IMG/VR virus record: IMGVR_UViG_3300020074_000055
Span: 1 to 36,767 of that record
Source: a virus
Reading direction: 5' to 3' (one strand)
DNA length: 36,767 nucleotides
This document shows, one piece after another, positions 17,966 to 25,835 of this stretch. Under the pieces are notes generated by a model that was not told the DNA's origin, searched no databases, and was given only the letters and a program-made list of their open reading frames with translations. Each line of letters opens with the position of its first letter. Position 1 is the stretch's first letter. A program made the position numbers and the translations under genes.

Positions 17966-18700
17966 TTAGTTTGAAATAATGTCTTGTATTTGATACCATG
18001 ATAAATTATCTATATTAACACCATTTTTGTATTCACCATATAATTTTGCATATATTAGTTTTACTTTTGTTATTACATTTGTTATGTATTGTGATGTTAT
18101 TCCAGTTCTTTCTCGTATCAAAATATAAATTGCCTTTTTATTATAGTTTTCAATGTTATCTCTTGTTCTAAAAAGATAGATTATTGTGTCAGCAACTTGA
18201 ATGTCTCTCTTTTTTGAAAAAAATAATGGTAAGTATTTTTCAAAAACAATTATGAACTGATCAATAAAGTCTGATTTTTCTTCAATTAAATCTTTTCTTA
18301 TTTTTTCATTTACAACATTTCTTTCCAAATCAATTGCACCAATATCTTGACTACGCTTAAAATGATAATAGTTTTTATTATTTTCTGCAATTAGATAATT
18401 CTTAGCAACAATTGAAAAGTAAGAAAATGCTTTACCGTTTTCTGCTTTATATTTTCCAATTTTTTCGTGAAGAAAAGATATGACTTCATGTTTAACATCT
18501 TCGTGTCCTACATCAAAATTGTAAAACTTAAAACGATGTATCATTATTTCTGCTAATTTGTAAAATGCAGGATGTATTTTTTTAGTATAAATGATATTTC
18601 TTTGAATGTCATCTTCCATCGAATTATACAATACTATCGCATCTTCCGTTTCTTGTGTAAAGTAAATATTAGGTTTTTTGGGAGTTCGTTTTTGTTTCAT
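17966..18700 (-). CDS. gp55: Late-transcription sigma factor, T4 gp55-like
   Basis: The 244-residue protein shows the gp55 signature: YFTQETEDAIVLYNSMEDDI at residues 13-32, then HPAFYKLAEIMIHRFKFYNF and DVKHEVISFLHEKIGKY, followed by GKAFSYFSIVAKNYLIAEN, which corresponds to sigma region 2. T4 gp55 is a small sigma-family protein that directs host RNA polymerase to late promoters together with the sliding clamp. The length (T4: 185 residues) is increased by a C-terminal extension with a helix-turn-helix-like stretch (KKAIYILIRERTGITSQYITNVI). It overlaps the upstream small membrane gene by 4 nt. It is the likely reader of the TATTTAT motifs seen upstream of the structural genes. Confidence 0.88.
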   Translation of the reverse strand: MKQKRTPKKPNIYFTQETEDAIVLYNSMEDDIQRNIIYTKKIHPAFYKLAEIMIHRFKFYNFDVGHEDVKHEVISFLHEKIGKYKAENGKAFSYFSIVAKNYLIAENNKNYYHFKRSQDIGAIDLERNVVNEKIRKDLIEEKSDFIDQFIIVFEKYLPLFFSKKRDIQVADTIIYLFRTRDNIENYNKKAIYILIRERTGITSQYITNVITKVKLIYAKLYGEYKNGVNIDNLSWYQIQDIISN

Positions 18701-19062
18701 AGATAGTCCTTTTCAAATCTTACATCAAATTTTGGTTTTTCAAGAACAGAACTTCTTTGATCATCCAATGGTGCTTCACCAAAATAAACTACAATATCAT
18801 TTACAATATCTTTCATTTCTTTGAAAAAATATCCTGTTTCATCGTCGGCTTCAAACGAACCAATCCTATCTAATTGTCTTAAATAGGATTGTTGTGATAA
18901 AACTCTATTTTTTAATTCGGTTAGGAACCTTTCATTTTCTAAAAGTGTATCAACACTATTTTCTGCCATTTCTTCCAATTTATCAAACTTTTTATACAAG
19001 TTTACATTTACATATACCGATGCCGTTAATAAAACGGATAAAACAATTATTTCAATTATCAT
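18697..19062 (-). CDS. Small membrane-anchored protein upstream of the sigma factor
   Basis: The 121-residue product has an N-terminal membrane segment (residues 3-22, IEIIVLSVLLTASVYVNVNL), then a coiled-coil region (about 25-65) and a soluble acidic tail. The topology suggests an N-terminal anchor with the rest in the cytoplasm or periplasm. The family is not recognised. It sits one base from the clpP-like gene and overlaps gp55 by 4 nt, so the three are co-translated. Confidence 0.6.
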   Translation of the reverse strand: MIIEIIVLSVLLTASVYVNVNLYKKFDKLEEMAENSVDTLLENERFLTELKNRVLSQQSYLRQLDRIGSFEADDETGYFFKEMKDIVNDIVVYFGEAPLDDQRSSVLEKPKFDVRFEKDYL

Positions 19063-19063
19063 A

Positions 19064-19723
19064 TCAACCTCTCTTATGTTTTGGTGGAATTATTGCATCA
19101 ATTACACCCATATCTAATGCATCTTTCGGTGTGATATAATAATCCTTGATTGTTACATTTTTCCAATACTCTTTTTCTTTGTTTGAATTTGATTTTAGTA
19201 TTCCCAAAAGTATTTCTTCCAATTTTTCCATGTGTTGAACATTGGCTTTCATATCAGAAGATTTACCGTAAATATCTGAACTTATTTCATGGAACATGAT
19301 TGTGCTGTATTGAGAAGCAGCACGAATACCGGTTCCTGCACAAAGAATAAGAGCAGCAGCAGACATTGCTCTACCCCTACAAATTGTGTTTACTTTAACA
19401 TCAAGACTTTGAATATAATCAATGATGCCAAGTGCCTCATATACTGAACCACCATCTGAATTGATAATCAAGTTAATAGGATCATTTTTATTTTCATCTT
19501 TTCTCATGTGTAGTATTGCACGAATACGAGTGATAATATCATATAAACTACCATCCATTATTTCACCGAACAACAATACAGAGGATGTCTCAACATCAAT
19601 ACCATAATCCATTTGTGTAGTTGCTTCTTTCCACCTAACTGGAATATCATTTTCACTTTCTTTTGATTTATTACTTGCTAATTTTTCTTCATCAGTATCT
19701 TCACCATCATAAAAATCGTTCAT
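19064..19723 (-). CDS. clpP: ClpP-like serine protease
   Basis: The 219-residue protein matches ClpP (S14): INSDGGSVYEALGIIDYIQ at 88-106 is the oxyanion-region signature, Ser121 in GRAMSAAAL is the nucleophile, His145 in TIMFHE the base, and Asp194 in TIKDYYIT the third triad member. An acidic N-terminal extension of about 40 residues precedes the domain. The start has AAGGAGTTCTACT before ATG. Phage ClpP may form a mixed proteolytic ring with host ClpX/ClpA, or act as a virion maturation protease; its place directly before gp55 and the tail genes allows either. No scaffold or capsid gene is in the window, so a prohead role cannot be judged. Confidence 0.87.
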   Translation of the reverse strand: MNDFYDGEDTDEEKLASNKSKESENDIPVRWKEATTQMDYGIDVETSSVLLFGEIMDGSLYDIITRIRAILHMRKDENKNDPINLIINSDGGSVYEALGIIDYIQSLDVKVNTICRGRAMSAAALILCAGTGIRAASQYSTIMFHEISSDIYGKSSDMKANVQHMEKLEEILLGILKSNSNKEKEYWKNVTIKDYYITPKDALDMGVIDAIIPPKHKRG

Positions 19724-19758
19724 AGTAGAACTCCTTGTTAAAATATGATAATGACATT

Positions 19759-20802
19759 CTAAAAAGATATTCCCCTCCTATAACCTAAATCGGGTCTAGG
19801 TGGTTCTTCATAGAATGCCCTTTGTTCTTCTTGTTCGTCTAATATACCAATTTCTTCTTGAACTGCCAAATCTTTTTTTATTTTTTGTTTTTTGTGTGTA
19901 ACAATTTTTTTTTCTTTTGGGGGTTCCACAACATCTACAACGGTTTCCACAACTTTTTTATTTTTTGGTGGTGGTGGACTTTCATCATCTTCCGGTGGTA
20001 TCTCCTTTTCCTTATGACGAAGATGATTTGCTGCTATTACCAAACTAACTGCAAGGGGATCAAATACTGATACAAGAACGAGTATAAACCAATTAACTAT
20101 TATGTCCATTGGTGCACCAGTTAATCTACTCAAATACAATAATGGTCCTATTTCTGATGTAAATGTAGAATTTTCTAATATCAATTTTTCTTGTTCCAAT
20201 TTAGCAAGACTATCAGATAAACCAATAGATTTTTGATTTAGTTCCGATATTTCTTTATTTAGTGTTTGAGTTGAATTATCTACGGATTGAATATTTCTCT
20301 GCAATCCCTTTGTTCCTTTCTTTGATGATAGTTGTGCGTTCAAAGATGTTTCTTGGGTAAATCTCAATTGGTCATAAGATGATATTCTTTGTGATTTTTG
20401 TTTTACAAGAGTATCTATTTGGTTTTTTTGTTCAACAAAGATTTCTTTTTTCTTATCAATTAGTGCAATTTTATTCTGTGTTTCATATATTGACTTTGCA
20501 GTTTCCTGGTAAGAATTGGTTAAATATCCATAAACACCAACCGATGTCAATATCATAAGGACAGCGGCTGCACTAATAAGGTAAACTTTGAAGGTAGTTT
20601 TTAGGGTTTTATAGTGGTCATGTAGGAATGTGATAACCACTAATTTTGAAAATTCCAACATCCCAGCCATCCCCACGATTGACCAAGATCCACCAGAAAA
20701 TAATTTGGATATGCCGTAAACAGAATAATAACCCGAAAAAACAGCTAATCCAATCGCACAAAACCAGATTAGATTTTTCAGAGAAAGTAATTTACTTGAC
20801 AT
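19759..20802 (-). CDS. Multi-pass membrane protein with central coiled coil
   Basis: The 347-residue protein has hydrophobic segments at about 9-28, 41-60, 73-95 and, after a long coiled coil (about 100-215), a last one at about 232-256 (IIVNWFILVLVSVFDPLAVSLVI). The tail is charged, with PPPP and Lys-rich stretches, and is likely cytoplasmic. The FDPLAV-LVIAAN stretch is a recurring motif in unassigned membrane proteins of large phages. No catalytic motif is visible. The coiled coil between membrane parts suggests a periplasmic stalk or oligomer. Candidate roles are envelope remodelling or superinfection control; both are guesses. Confidence 0.65.
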   Translation of the reverse strand: MSSKLLSLKNLIWFCAIGLAVFSGYYSVYGISKLFSGGSWSIVGMAGMLEFSKLVVITFLHDHYKTLKTTFKVYLISAAAVLMILTSVGVYGYLTNSYQETAKSIYETQNKIALIDKKKEIFVEQKNQIDTLVKQKSQRISSYDQLRFTQETSLNAQLSSKKGTKGLQRNIQSVDNSTQTLNKEISELNQKSIGLSDSLAKLEQEKLILENSTFTSEIGPLLYLSRLTGAPMDIIVNWFILVLVSVFDPLAVSLVIAANHLRHKEKEIPPEDDESPPPPKNKKVVETVVDVVEPPKEKKIVTHKKQKIKKDLAVQEEIGILDEQEEQRAFYEEPPRPDLGYRRGISF

Positions 20803-20863
20803 TTATATCCCATTTTTGTTCATAATCATGTAATCATAAATATGAACTTTTGGAATTTATAGG
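20803..20863 (-). promoter_or_regulatory. Leader with CATATTTATG motif
   Basis: On the minus strand CATATTTATGATTAC lies about 32-45 nt before the ATG at 20802. It fits the TATTTAT set of late-promoter candidates. No terminator is visible after uvsE. Confidence 0.25.
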
Positions 20864-21769
20864 TTAGATACCATATTCGGTTAGGTATTGTTTGAGGGCT
20901 AATTCTTTGGCTTTACATTCCAACATAATATCAACATTATGTCCGTATGTGTTGATTTTTTCTAATATGTAATCAGCGTGTGCCTGTGGTTTTTCTTTGG
21001 AATTACCTGTTTCTTTCAGTCGTGATGATGAATAATGAACAACTGGTGTAATACCATCTGGCCAAGTAGATATGGCAAGTTCAAGAGCTTGTTGTTCTGA
21101 TAAGTCACCTGTGCAAAATTGGTGGTGGTGATAGTCAAATACAATTGGAATACCAATACATTCGTGAATACGCATAAGGTCTTTGACTGAATACATACTG
21201 GCTTTGTCATCATTTTCAATAGTCATTCTTGAACGAACACTATGGGATAATAAGTTGAAGTTACGGCACCAACGGTCAAGTGACGCAATCTTGTCACCAT
21301 AAACACCGTTGCAATGTATATTGATTTTGTTGTATGGTGTATGTGATAATCCCATCATATCGAATACTTTACCGTGTAATTCCAAATCAACGATTGTATT
21401 TTTTACAACATTTTCGTTTGGTGAACAAAGAACATTGAAAGGTCCAGGATGACATGATAAACGAATACCGTGTTCATTTGCATAGTCACCAATTCGTTTG
21501 AGAACGATTTTGATTTCTTCAATGTCTGGTAGTGTTTTCAAGTCATATTCAGAACCCCAAGGAAATACATTTGATGATGTTCGGAAGAAATAGATACCAT
21601 TCTCAACATTCCATTTGAGTATAGTTTCCATATCTTTAACATTTAGGAGAGCAAGTTCGGAACAATAATTGATACCTTTTTGTAGAAAGGTTTTTTTAAT
21701 CATTGAACGATTTGTAGTAATCTTATCTTTTGATAAGGTCATATTGATACAGGCATAGCCGAGTTTCAT
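20864..21769 (-). CDS. uvsE: UV damage endonuclease UvsE/UvdE
   Basis: The 301-residue product is a TIM-barrel UV damage endonuclease. Diagnostic stretches are the start MKLGYACIN, then FFRTSSNVFPWGSEY, RLSCHPGPFNVL, KINIHCNGVYGDK and RMTIENDD, followed by IPIVFDYHHHQFC with the metal-binding histidines. The length fits the bacterial UvdE family. The enzyme cuts 5' of UV photoproducts and starts alternative excision repair; large phages use it to protect their DNA in sunlit water, where T4 uses DenV. A promoter of the fixed-spacing family lies at 21806-21840. The C-terminal DIMLECKAKELAL matches the family's end. Confidence 0.92.
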   Translation of the reverse strand: MKLGYACINMTLSKDKITTNRSMIKKTFLQKGINYCSELALLNVKDMETILKWNVENGIYFFRTSSNVFPWGSEYDLKTLPDIEEIKIVLKRIGDYANEHGIRLSCHPGPFNVLCSPNENVVKNTIVDLELHGKVFDMMGLSHTPYNKINIHCNGVYGDKIASLDRWCRNFNLLSHSVRSRMTIENDDKASMYSVKDLMRIHECIGIPIVFDYHHHQFCTGDLSEQQALELAISTWPDGITPVVHYSSSRLKETGNSKEKPQAHADYILEKINTYGHNVDIMLECKAKELALKQYLTEYGI

Positions 21770-21805
21770 AGTAGTTGGCTTTAATGTATAATGTTTAATT
21801 CAACA

Positions 21806-21840
21806 CCAATATACGGATCTTTTTTGTAAGATCAAAATTT
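21806..21840 (-). promoter_or_regulatory. Host-type promoter before uvsE
   Basis: On the minus strand TTTG (21833-21836), a 19-nt spacer (21814-21832) and TATATTGG (21806-21813) repeat the layout of the plus-strand promoters. The stretch TTTGATCTTACAAAAAA is identical to the plus-strand promoter at 28484-28500. Confidence 0.5.
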
Positions 21841-22522
21841 ATTTTACTTTATGACCGTGAAACTCTGCCAGACTATCATACATGCCATCCATATTAAATC
21901 CACCATCAACTATTTGTTGGCATCTTTTTTGGAATAATTCTATATGGTCTCCCCATCTACTTTCAAAAAGATGATAAGTTTTATTTTCATAAACAGTTCC
22001 TATACCATAGTAACCATAATTAGATAATCTCCATACACCATCTTTTTTAGGAACACCATCGAACTTTGTTGGATAAAGACAACGGTATCTCTTTCCAATT
22101 TCATCAGCAACATGACTGATTTCTTCTGCAACATCTGAACGAATTGTTGGATAGAAGGTTGGTTTTCCCAATTGTTCATAACATGATTTTGTTATTACAA
22201 AAAATGACGGTGCAACAAACACATGAGTTTTTGGGTGTATATGATTTGATACTTGTGCATTACCAAATAGACTATCATTTGCAGTAACATAATGGATTGC
22301 TTCGTCATAAACTTCTCTATTGAGTGGAACACAATCAACATCGAAGAAAACATAAACATCTGCATCTGTATTACGGCAAACTGCATTCATCCATAGCCCA
22401 TGTTCGATATTCATATTGTGATATTCGATAGGAATATCAAAGTGTTTCATAACCATTTTATGTGATTCCAGTATTCTGGTATCTACATTATCCCAATGAA
22501 GTGAATTTACAGAAATTTTCAT
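21839..22522 (-). CDS. Glycosyltransferase-like protein with DxD motif
   Basis: The 227-residue protein has the layout of a short GT-A enzyme: N-terminal strands (MKISVNSLHW, IPIEYHN), and ADVYVFFDVDCVPLNREVYD at about 54-73, where Asp61-Val-Asp63 is the metal and nucleotide-sugar binding DxD. Downstream GNAQVSNHI, APSFFVITKSCYEQLG and a Trp/Gly-rich end fit an acceptor region. The donor and acceptor cannot be told from the sequence. Phage enzymes of this kind modify DNA bases or virion and host surface glycans; no base-hydroxylase gene is seen nearby. A terminator lies just upstream of it, so it probably has its own start of transcription in 22523-22540 or relies on readthrough. Confidence 0.6.
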   Translation of the reverse strand: MKISVNSLHWDNVDTRILESHKMVMKHFDIPIEYHNMNIEHGLWMNAVCRNTDADVYVFFDVDCVPLNREVYDEAIHYVTANDSLFGNAQVSNHIHPKTHVFVAPSFFVITKSCYEQLGKPTFYPTIRSDVAEEISHVADEIGKRYRCLYPTKFDGVPKKDGVWRLSNYGYYGIGTVYENKTYHLFESRWGDHIELFQKRCQQIVDGGFNMDGMYDSLAEFHGHKVK

Positions 22523-22540
22523 AACATAACCTTTAATATA

Positions 22541-22581
22541 AAAAAACCCACCGGTTTACATTTCTGCATTAACACGGTGGG
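22541..22581 (-). terminator. Rho-independent terminator after the lipoprotein gene
   Basis: On the minus strand a 7-bp GC-rich stem, CCCACCG (22581-22575) paired with CGGTGGG (22553-22547), encloses a 21-nt loop and is followed by TTTTTT (22546-22541). It lies 31 nt past the stop of the lipoprotein gene. Confidence 0.8.
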
Positions 22582-22611
22582 AATAAGATACCCATTCCGA
22601 ACAATAGGTAA

Positions 22612-23139
22612 TTACGGTTTAACTCTATCACATGGAATTTTACCAGTTGCCTTCCATAAATTCCAAAGAGTGAGTTGGTCTTTTCTTAAAATTGCTTCAA
22701 TATAAATGAATGTATTTTTTACACATTGTTCCATTTTAAGTCTATGTTCTTTTAACAAGTCTCGGTGTAATTGACGAAATTCAAAATTTATTATTTCAAT
22801 TTCTTTTTTTATTTCATCTGTTTTACGAACACCACGATACTTTTCTAATTTTGCCTTATGTTGTTCTTGTAATGTTTTAATGGCATCATTAAATTCTTTT
22901 TTACATTCCATTGTGCAAATTTGTTCTTCACGAATTATACTATCAATCACCAATCTTTGTTCTCTTGTCAAATTAAGACATTCTAATGCTCTTTGAAGTG
23001 GAACACGATTTTTTACACTATCACGATTTGTGATGGGTGTTCTTTTTTCAAACATACTGATGTCTTGTGGTTGGTTGATATTCTCATTACAACCAACAAA
23101 GAACAAAGTTACAAATAATAAACTGATAAAACTTTTCAT
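22612..23139 (-). CDS. Lipoprotein, Spy/LTxxQ-like helical protein
   Basis: The 175-residue product begins with a lipoprotein signal (MKSFISLLFVTLFFVGC; lipobox FVGC with Cys17 as the acylated residue). The mature part is helical and contains LNLTREQRLVIDSIIREEQ near residue 55, similar to the LTxxQ pattern of Spy/CpxP periplasmic chaperones. Four further cysteines are present. It ends at a clear terminator and is preceded by GGAGGAATAAA and ATG, 14 nt after the Fib_succ-domain gene. It should be anchored at the inner or outer membrane facing the periplasm. Superinfection exclusion or chaperoning of the neighbouring adhesin are possible roles, not shown. Confidence 0.7.
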   Translation of the reverse strand: MKSFISLLFVTLFFVGCNENINQPQDISMFEKRTPITNRDSVKNRVPLQRALECLNLTREQRLVIDSIIREEQICTMECKKEFNDAIKTLQEQHKAKLEKYRGVRKTDEIKKEIEIINFEFRQLHRDLLKEHRLKMEQCVKNTFIYIEAILRKDQLTLWNLWKATGKIPCDRVKP

Positions 23140-23153
23140 TTTATTCCTCCGAA

Positions 23154-23783
23154 TTAAAACATATTGGTAATATCAAAATCACCGTCTGAACAATTTTGAC
23201 TTGATCCGGTGCAAATCAATCTAACTGAAAGTCCCATATCGATTGGTGCATCAACAGATATACACTTTCTATTTGACCAATACAATCTTTTACTGATAAT
23301 TTCGGAAGCAGATGCTGTTGTTTGTGTCCAAAAGTTACTACTCCATCCGAGATCCCAAAATTCTGCGGTTGCAGATTTGATATATCCACCAGGATTTGCT
23401 TTGAAATTACTTTCATTTGAACCATTACCAGATGTTCTACCCAAGGTCAACCAGTATTCCCTATTTTTCATTTTGTAACCAGCTGGATCAATTCCACCTA
23501 AATAAGTTACTAATGTTGAATAATCGGCTTCAGTTGGTATTCTAAATCCTATTGGACATATTGCAGATGATTGAGAAACTGCATACCAATTATAGAGTTT
23601 TCCATAAAGATCACCATTACTCGAATCAAATTCATAATATGACCATCCTGGTATATTTGCATCAGCATATTCAGTCCATTGTTCAGATGAGGATATTTCA
23701 GCGATAGGTGTTCCATCTTGAAATGTTTGAACATCTAAATTTGTATCACTCCATTTTTGTGTACCTATTGTTTTAATTGCCAT
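23154..23783 (-). CDS. Fibrobacter succinogenes major paralogous domain protein
   Basis: The 209-residue protein is essentially one Fib_succ_major domain: IGTQKWSDTNLDVQTFQDGTPI at the start, YGKLYNWYAVSQSSAICPIGF, RIPTEADYSTLVTYLGG, then FKANPGGYI, FWTQTTAS and GLSVRLIC. In Bacteroidota and Fibrobacterota this domain, probably a C-type-lectin-like fold, sits in secreted surface proteins. Here it has no signal peptide, which fits a virion tip or adhesin instead of an exported protein. It has a strong SD (TAGGAGATATAA) and a promoter-like box upstream. It co-occurs with the lipoprotein gene 14 nt downstream. It is a strong clue to the host group. Confidence 0.85.
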   Translation of the reverse strand: MAIKTIGTQKWSDTNLDVQTFQDGTPIAEISSSEQWTEYADANIPGWSYYEFDSSNGDLYGKLYNWYAVSQSSAICPIGFRIPTEADYSTLVTYLGGIDPAGYKMKNREYWLTLGRTSGNGSNESNFKANPGGYIKSATAEFWDLGWSSNFWTQTTASASEIISKRLYWSNRKCISVDAPIDMGLSVRLICTGSSQNCSDGDFDITNMF

Positions 23784-23863
23784 TTATATCTCCTACAAAT
23801 AAAAAAATGGTTGTTATTGATATAAATATATGTCAAACAATTAAAAAAACAAATAAATATTTT
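23784..23863 (-). promoter_or_regulatory. Promoter region of the Fib_succ-domain gene
   Basis: On the minus strand TTTATTTG, a 19-nt spacer and TATATTTA (23830-23823) precede ATAACAACC and the SD. The spacing equals that of the plus-strand promoters and the downstream AACAACC is shared with them; the box ends in A rather than G, as in the late-type motifs. Confidence 0.45.
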
Positions 23864-24115
23864 TTATTTTTTATCAGTATTTTTTGTGACTTTTTTAACT
23901 TTTTGGGTTTTAGTAACTTTTGCATTATGTTCTTTTGCAAATGTTTTTACATTTTCTCTTTCGAGTTGATTTGCATGTTCGTGGATTGTTGAAATGATAA
24001 TTTTTTTATCTTCCAATTCCGTTAATACTTTTCGGAATTTATCTCGGTAATAAAGCCAAGATGATACAATTCCTACAATGAATCCTGCAACAAAAATTAA
24101 AATAAGTTCTAACAT
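23864..24115 (-). CDS. Small membrane protein with coiled coil and Lys-rich tail
   Basis: The 83-residue product has one membrane segment (residues 3-22, ELILIFVAGFIVGIVSSWLY), a short heptad region and a Lys/Thr-rich C-terminus. The family is not recognised. The start has AGGAG seven bases upstream of ATG 24115. An N-anchored topology with the basic tail in the cytoplasm is likely. It follows the Rossmann-type gene by 13 nt. Confidence 0.5.
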   Translation of the reverse strand: MLELILIFVAGFIVGIVSSWLYYRDKFRKVLTELEDKKIIISTIHEHANQLERENVKTFAKEHNAKVTKTQKVKKVTKNTDKK

Positions 24116-24128
24116 AACATAGCTCCTG

Positions 24129-24662
24129 TTATTTTATTATATGAAAAATATACTTACCCGCATCTATTTTTTTAACAGTAACGGCATTATATGCATTTGT
24201 AAAATGTGAGAATAGATATATCATACTATACTTAAAATCCGATGATACATTTTCATCTATCGTTAATATAACATTATCAGAAAACTCTAAACAAGCTGTT
24301 ATTATAGTATCTATGTATTGATACTGCCTCTCACTATAAAGTGGTTTATCAAATAAACCGGTTATTATTGTCCATTTATATTTTTGGTCTTCGATGTTGT
24401 CTATAAATTCTTGCATACTTTCTTGGGTAGAAATCCATATATGAGTTCTTTCCATTGGTTCAAAGTCTGTGAATAATGTTTTTACTTCATCTTTAACATC
24501 AACAGCAGTATATTGAATATCAAGACCATGTTCATCCAAATTTTGGATAAAATTTAGATTATGATCACATGCACCAAAATGCAATACACTTTCATATTGT
24601 CCAATTCCACAATAAATTATTTCTCTTGCGAAATTTCTATCATTTTCATAGTCATAAATCAT
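24129..24662 (-). CDS. Rossmann-type protein, methyltransferase-like
   Basis: The 177-residue protein reads like a compact class I methyltransferase fold: ESVLHFGACDHNLNFIQNL at about 24-42 (glycine motif I, degenerate), IQYTAVDV with a motif II aspartate, and WTIITGLFDKPLY in the place of motif IV, followed by alternating helix and strand (FSDNVILTIDE, YSMIYLFSHF). Glycines of motif I are fewer than usual (HFGACDHN), so SAM binding is not certain. No target-recognition domain is present. The neighbour thyX lies 12 nt upstream and could share a nucleotide-related role. A degenerate, non-catalytic member is equally possible. Confidence 0.5.
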   Translation of the reverse strand: MIYDYENDRNFAREIIYCGIGQYESVLHFGACDHNLNFIQNLDEHGLDIQYTAVDVKDEVKTLFTDFEPMERTHIWISTQESMQEFIDNIEDQKYKWTIITGLFDKPLYSERQYQYIDTIITACLEFSDNVILTIDENVSSDFKYSMIYLFSHFTNAYNAVTVKKIDAGKYIFHIIK

Positions 24663-24674
24663 TTTATTCTATCC

Positions 24675-25355
24675 TTAATTATTTTTCCAATTTAGTGCTT
24701 CTGAAATATTTGGAAATTGATTATTAAAAATTGATTTTATACTTTCCGCAATTAGTCTATGTTCCTTCTGTGTATCAGGCGAACATCGTAGTTCAAGATA
24801 GTGGATCCAACTTCTAACAGAACCTTTCATATACATTGTAGTTTCTGTTGAAAGTGGAAGAACATCACGAGCAGTTTCTCTTGAAATACCTTGTTTTATT
24901 AACTTATCATATAACATTTTTGAATTTGCAAAGTGTTGTTCAATATCCCTTTCAAGTATAAAATCCGAAACAGTTTCTTCACTACTTTGTCTATTTGTCT
25001 TTCCTTGTTTACGCATTTCAATCGGTTGAATTTCAGTTGCAGTTGAATATCTTTGAGAAAATTCTTGAAATGAAAATGATTTGTGACGAAGAATTTGAGC
25101 AGCAATACTTCTACGAGTAATTATTTCAACTGTCATATCTACAAATTCAAATGGCGACCAATGTTTATGTTTAATCAAATAGTTTATCAATTTAGAAGCT
25201 GTTTGAATATTTTTCTGATTAGATGGATTACTGACTCTTGCAATATAAACTATCAATTCTTCAGAAGACAATTTTTCAAAAGGATTTATGTCTTCAATGA
25301 TCATGCTTCCTTTTTCAATTATAGGTTGAGTTACTGAAACTAATTTTACGGACAT
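24675..25355 (-). CDS. thyX: Flavin-dependent thymidylate synthase ThyX
   Basis: The 226-residue product carries the ThyX signature RHKSFSFQEFSQRY at residues 90-103, matching RHRxxSxNxxSxRY with a Lys and a Gln variation. HWSPFEF (65-71) and ARDVLPLSTETTMYMKGSVRSWIHYLELR (about 155-185) are the other family blocks for FAD and dUMP binding. ThyX makes dTMP from dUMP with a methylene-folate and a flavin, and supports phage DNA synthesis. The length fits the family. The gene lies in a run of closely spaced minus-strand genes. Confidence 0.92.
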   Translation of the reverse strand: MSVKLVSVTQPIIEKGSMIIEDINPFEKLSSEELIVYIARVSNPSNQKNIQTASKLINYLIKHKHWSPFEFVDMTVEIITRRSIAAQILRHKSFSFQEFSQRYSTATEIQPIEMRKQGKTNRQSSEETVSDFILERDIEQHFANSKMLYDKLIKQGISRETARDVLPLSTETTMYMKGSVRSWIHYLELRCSPDTQKEHRLIAESIKSIFNNQFPNISEALNWKNN

Positions 25356-25358
25356 AAC

Positions 25359-25835
25359 TTATTTTTTGCCTTTATTTATTTTTACCAATTTGATATTGAT
25401 ACCATTTCTATCTTCTGTAATAATAACTGAATGGTCACCTGTATAAAGTATCATCGTAAGCCATTTCAGAAATTTATTTATATCGGTATCTATTGAATCA
25501 TTAAAGTTTTTATCTTTACCTTTCAAATTATTTTTACCAAAAAAATCTTCAGGATTTTTCATCATTTCATTTTCAAATGTATCTTCATCCATGTTTGGTA
25601 ATTCTTTTGGTGGCATCATAAAGTCTTGTTCATCATCATCACCATCTATTTCTTCTCTGCGTTTTTCTTTAATTTTACTCATTATTTCTTCAAGAGTATA
25701 AAAGTCATAAATTTTATTAAAGCTATCAAGAAATTTACTTAATGTTTTCTTTGACATCTTTTCATCCTTTTTTCCACCTAAATTAACTTCATAGTAATTT
25801 AACATGGATTTTAATTTATGTTCTTGTTTTGTCAT
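25359..25835 (-). CDS. Acidic helical protein, unknown
   Basis: This 158-residue product is charged and mainly helical, with an acidic stretch (EIDGDDDEQDF) and a Met/Pro/Glu-rich linker (about 65-95), then a hydrophobic helix (KFLKWLTMILYTGDHS). I do not recognise it. It begins 20 nt inside the end of the preceding small membrane gene and ends 3 nt before thyX. Confidence 0.5.
   Translation of the reverse strand: MTKQEHKLKSMLNYYEVNLGGKKDEKMSKKTLSKFLDSFNKIYDFYTLEEIMSKIKEKRREEIDGDDDEQDFMMPPKELPNMDEDTFENEMMKNPEDFFGKNNLKGKDKNFNDSIDTDINKFLKWLTMILYTGDHSVIITEDRNGINIKLVKINKGKK

Noticed and set aside
23154-23783. Diversity-generating retroelement target, because the Fib_succ fold may be C-type-lectin-like
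   Set aside because: No reverse transcriptase and no template repeat are seen nearby in the window.
24129-24662. Confident DNA methyltransferase call
   Set aside because: The glycine motif is degenerate and no catalytic DPPY/NPPF-type or PC motif is seen, so only a Rossmann-type label is kept.
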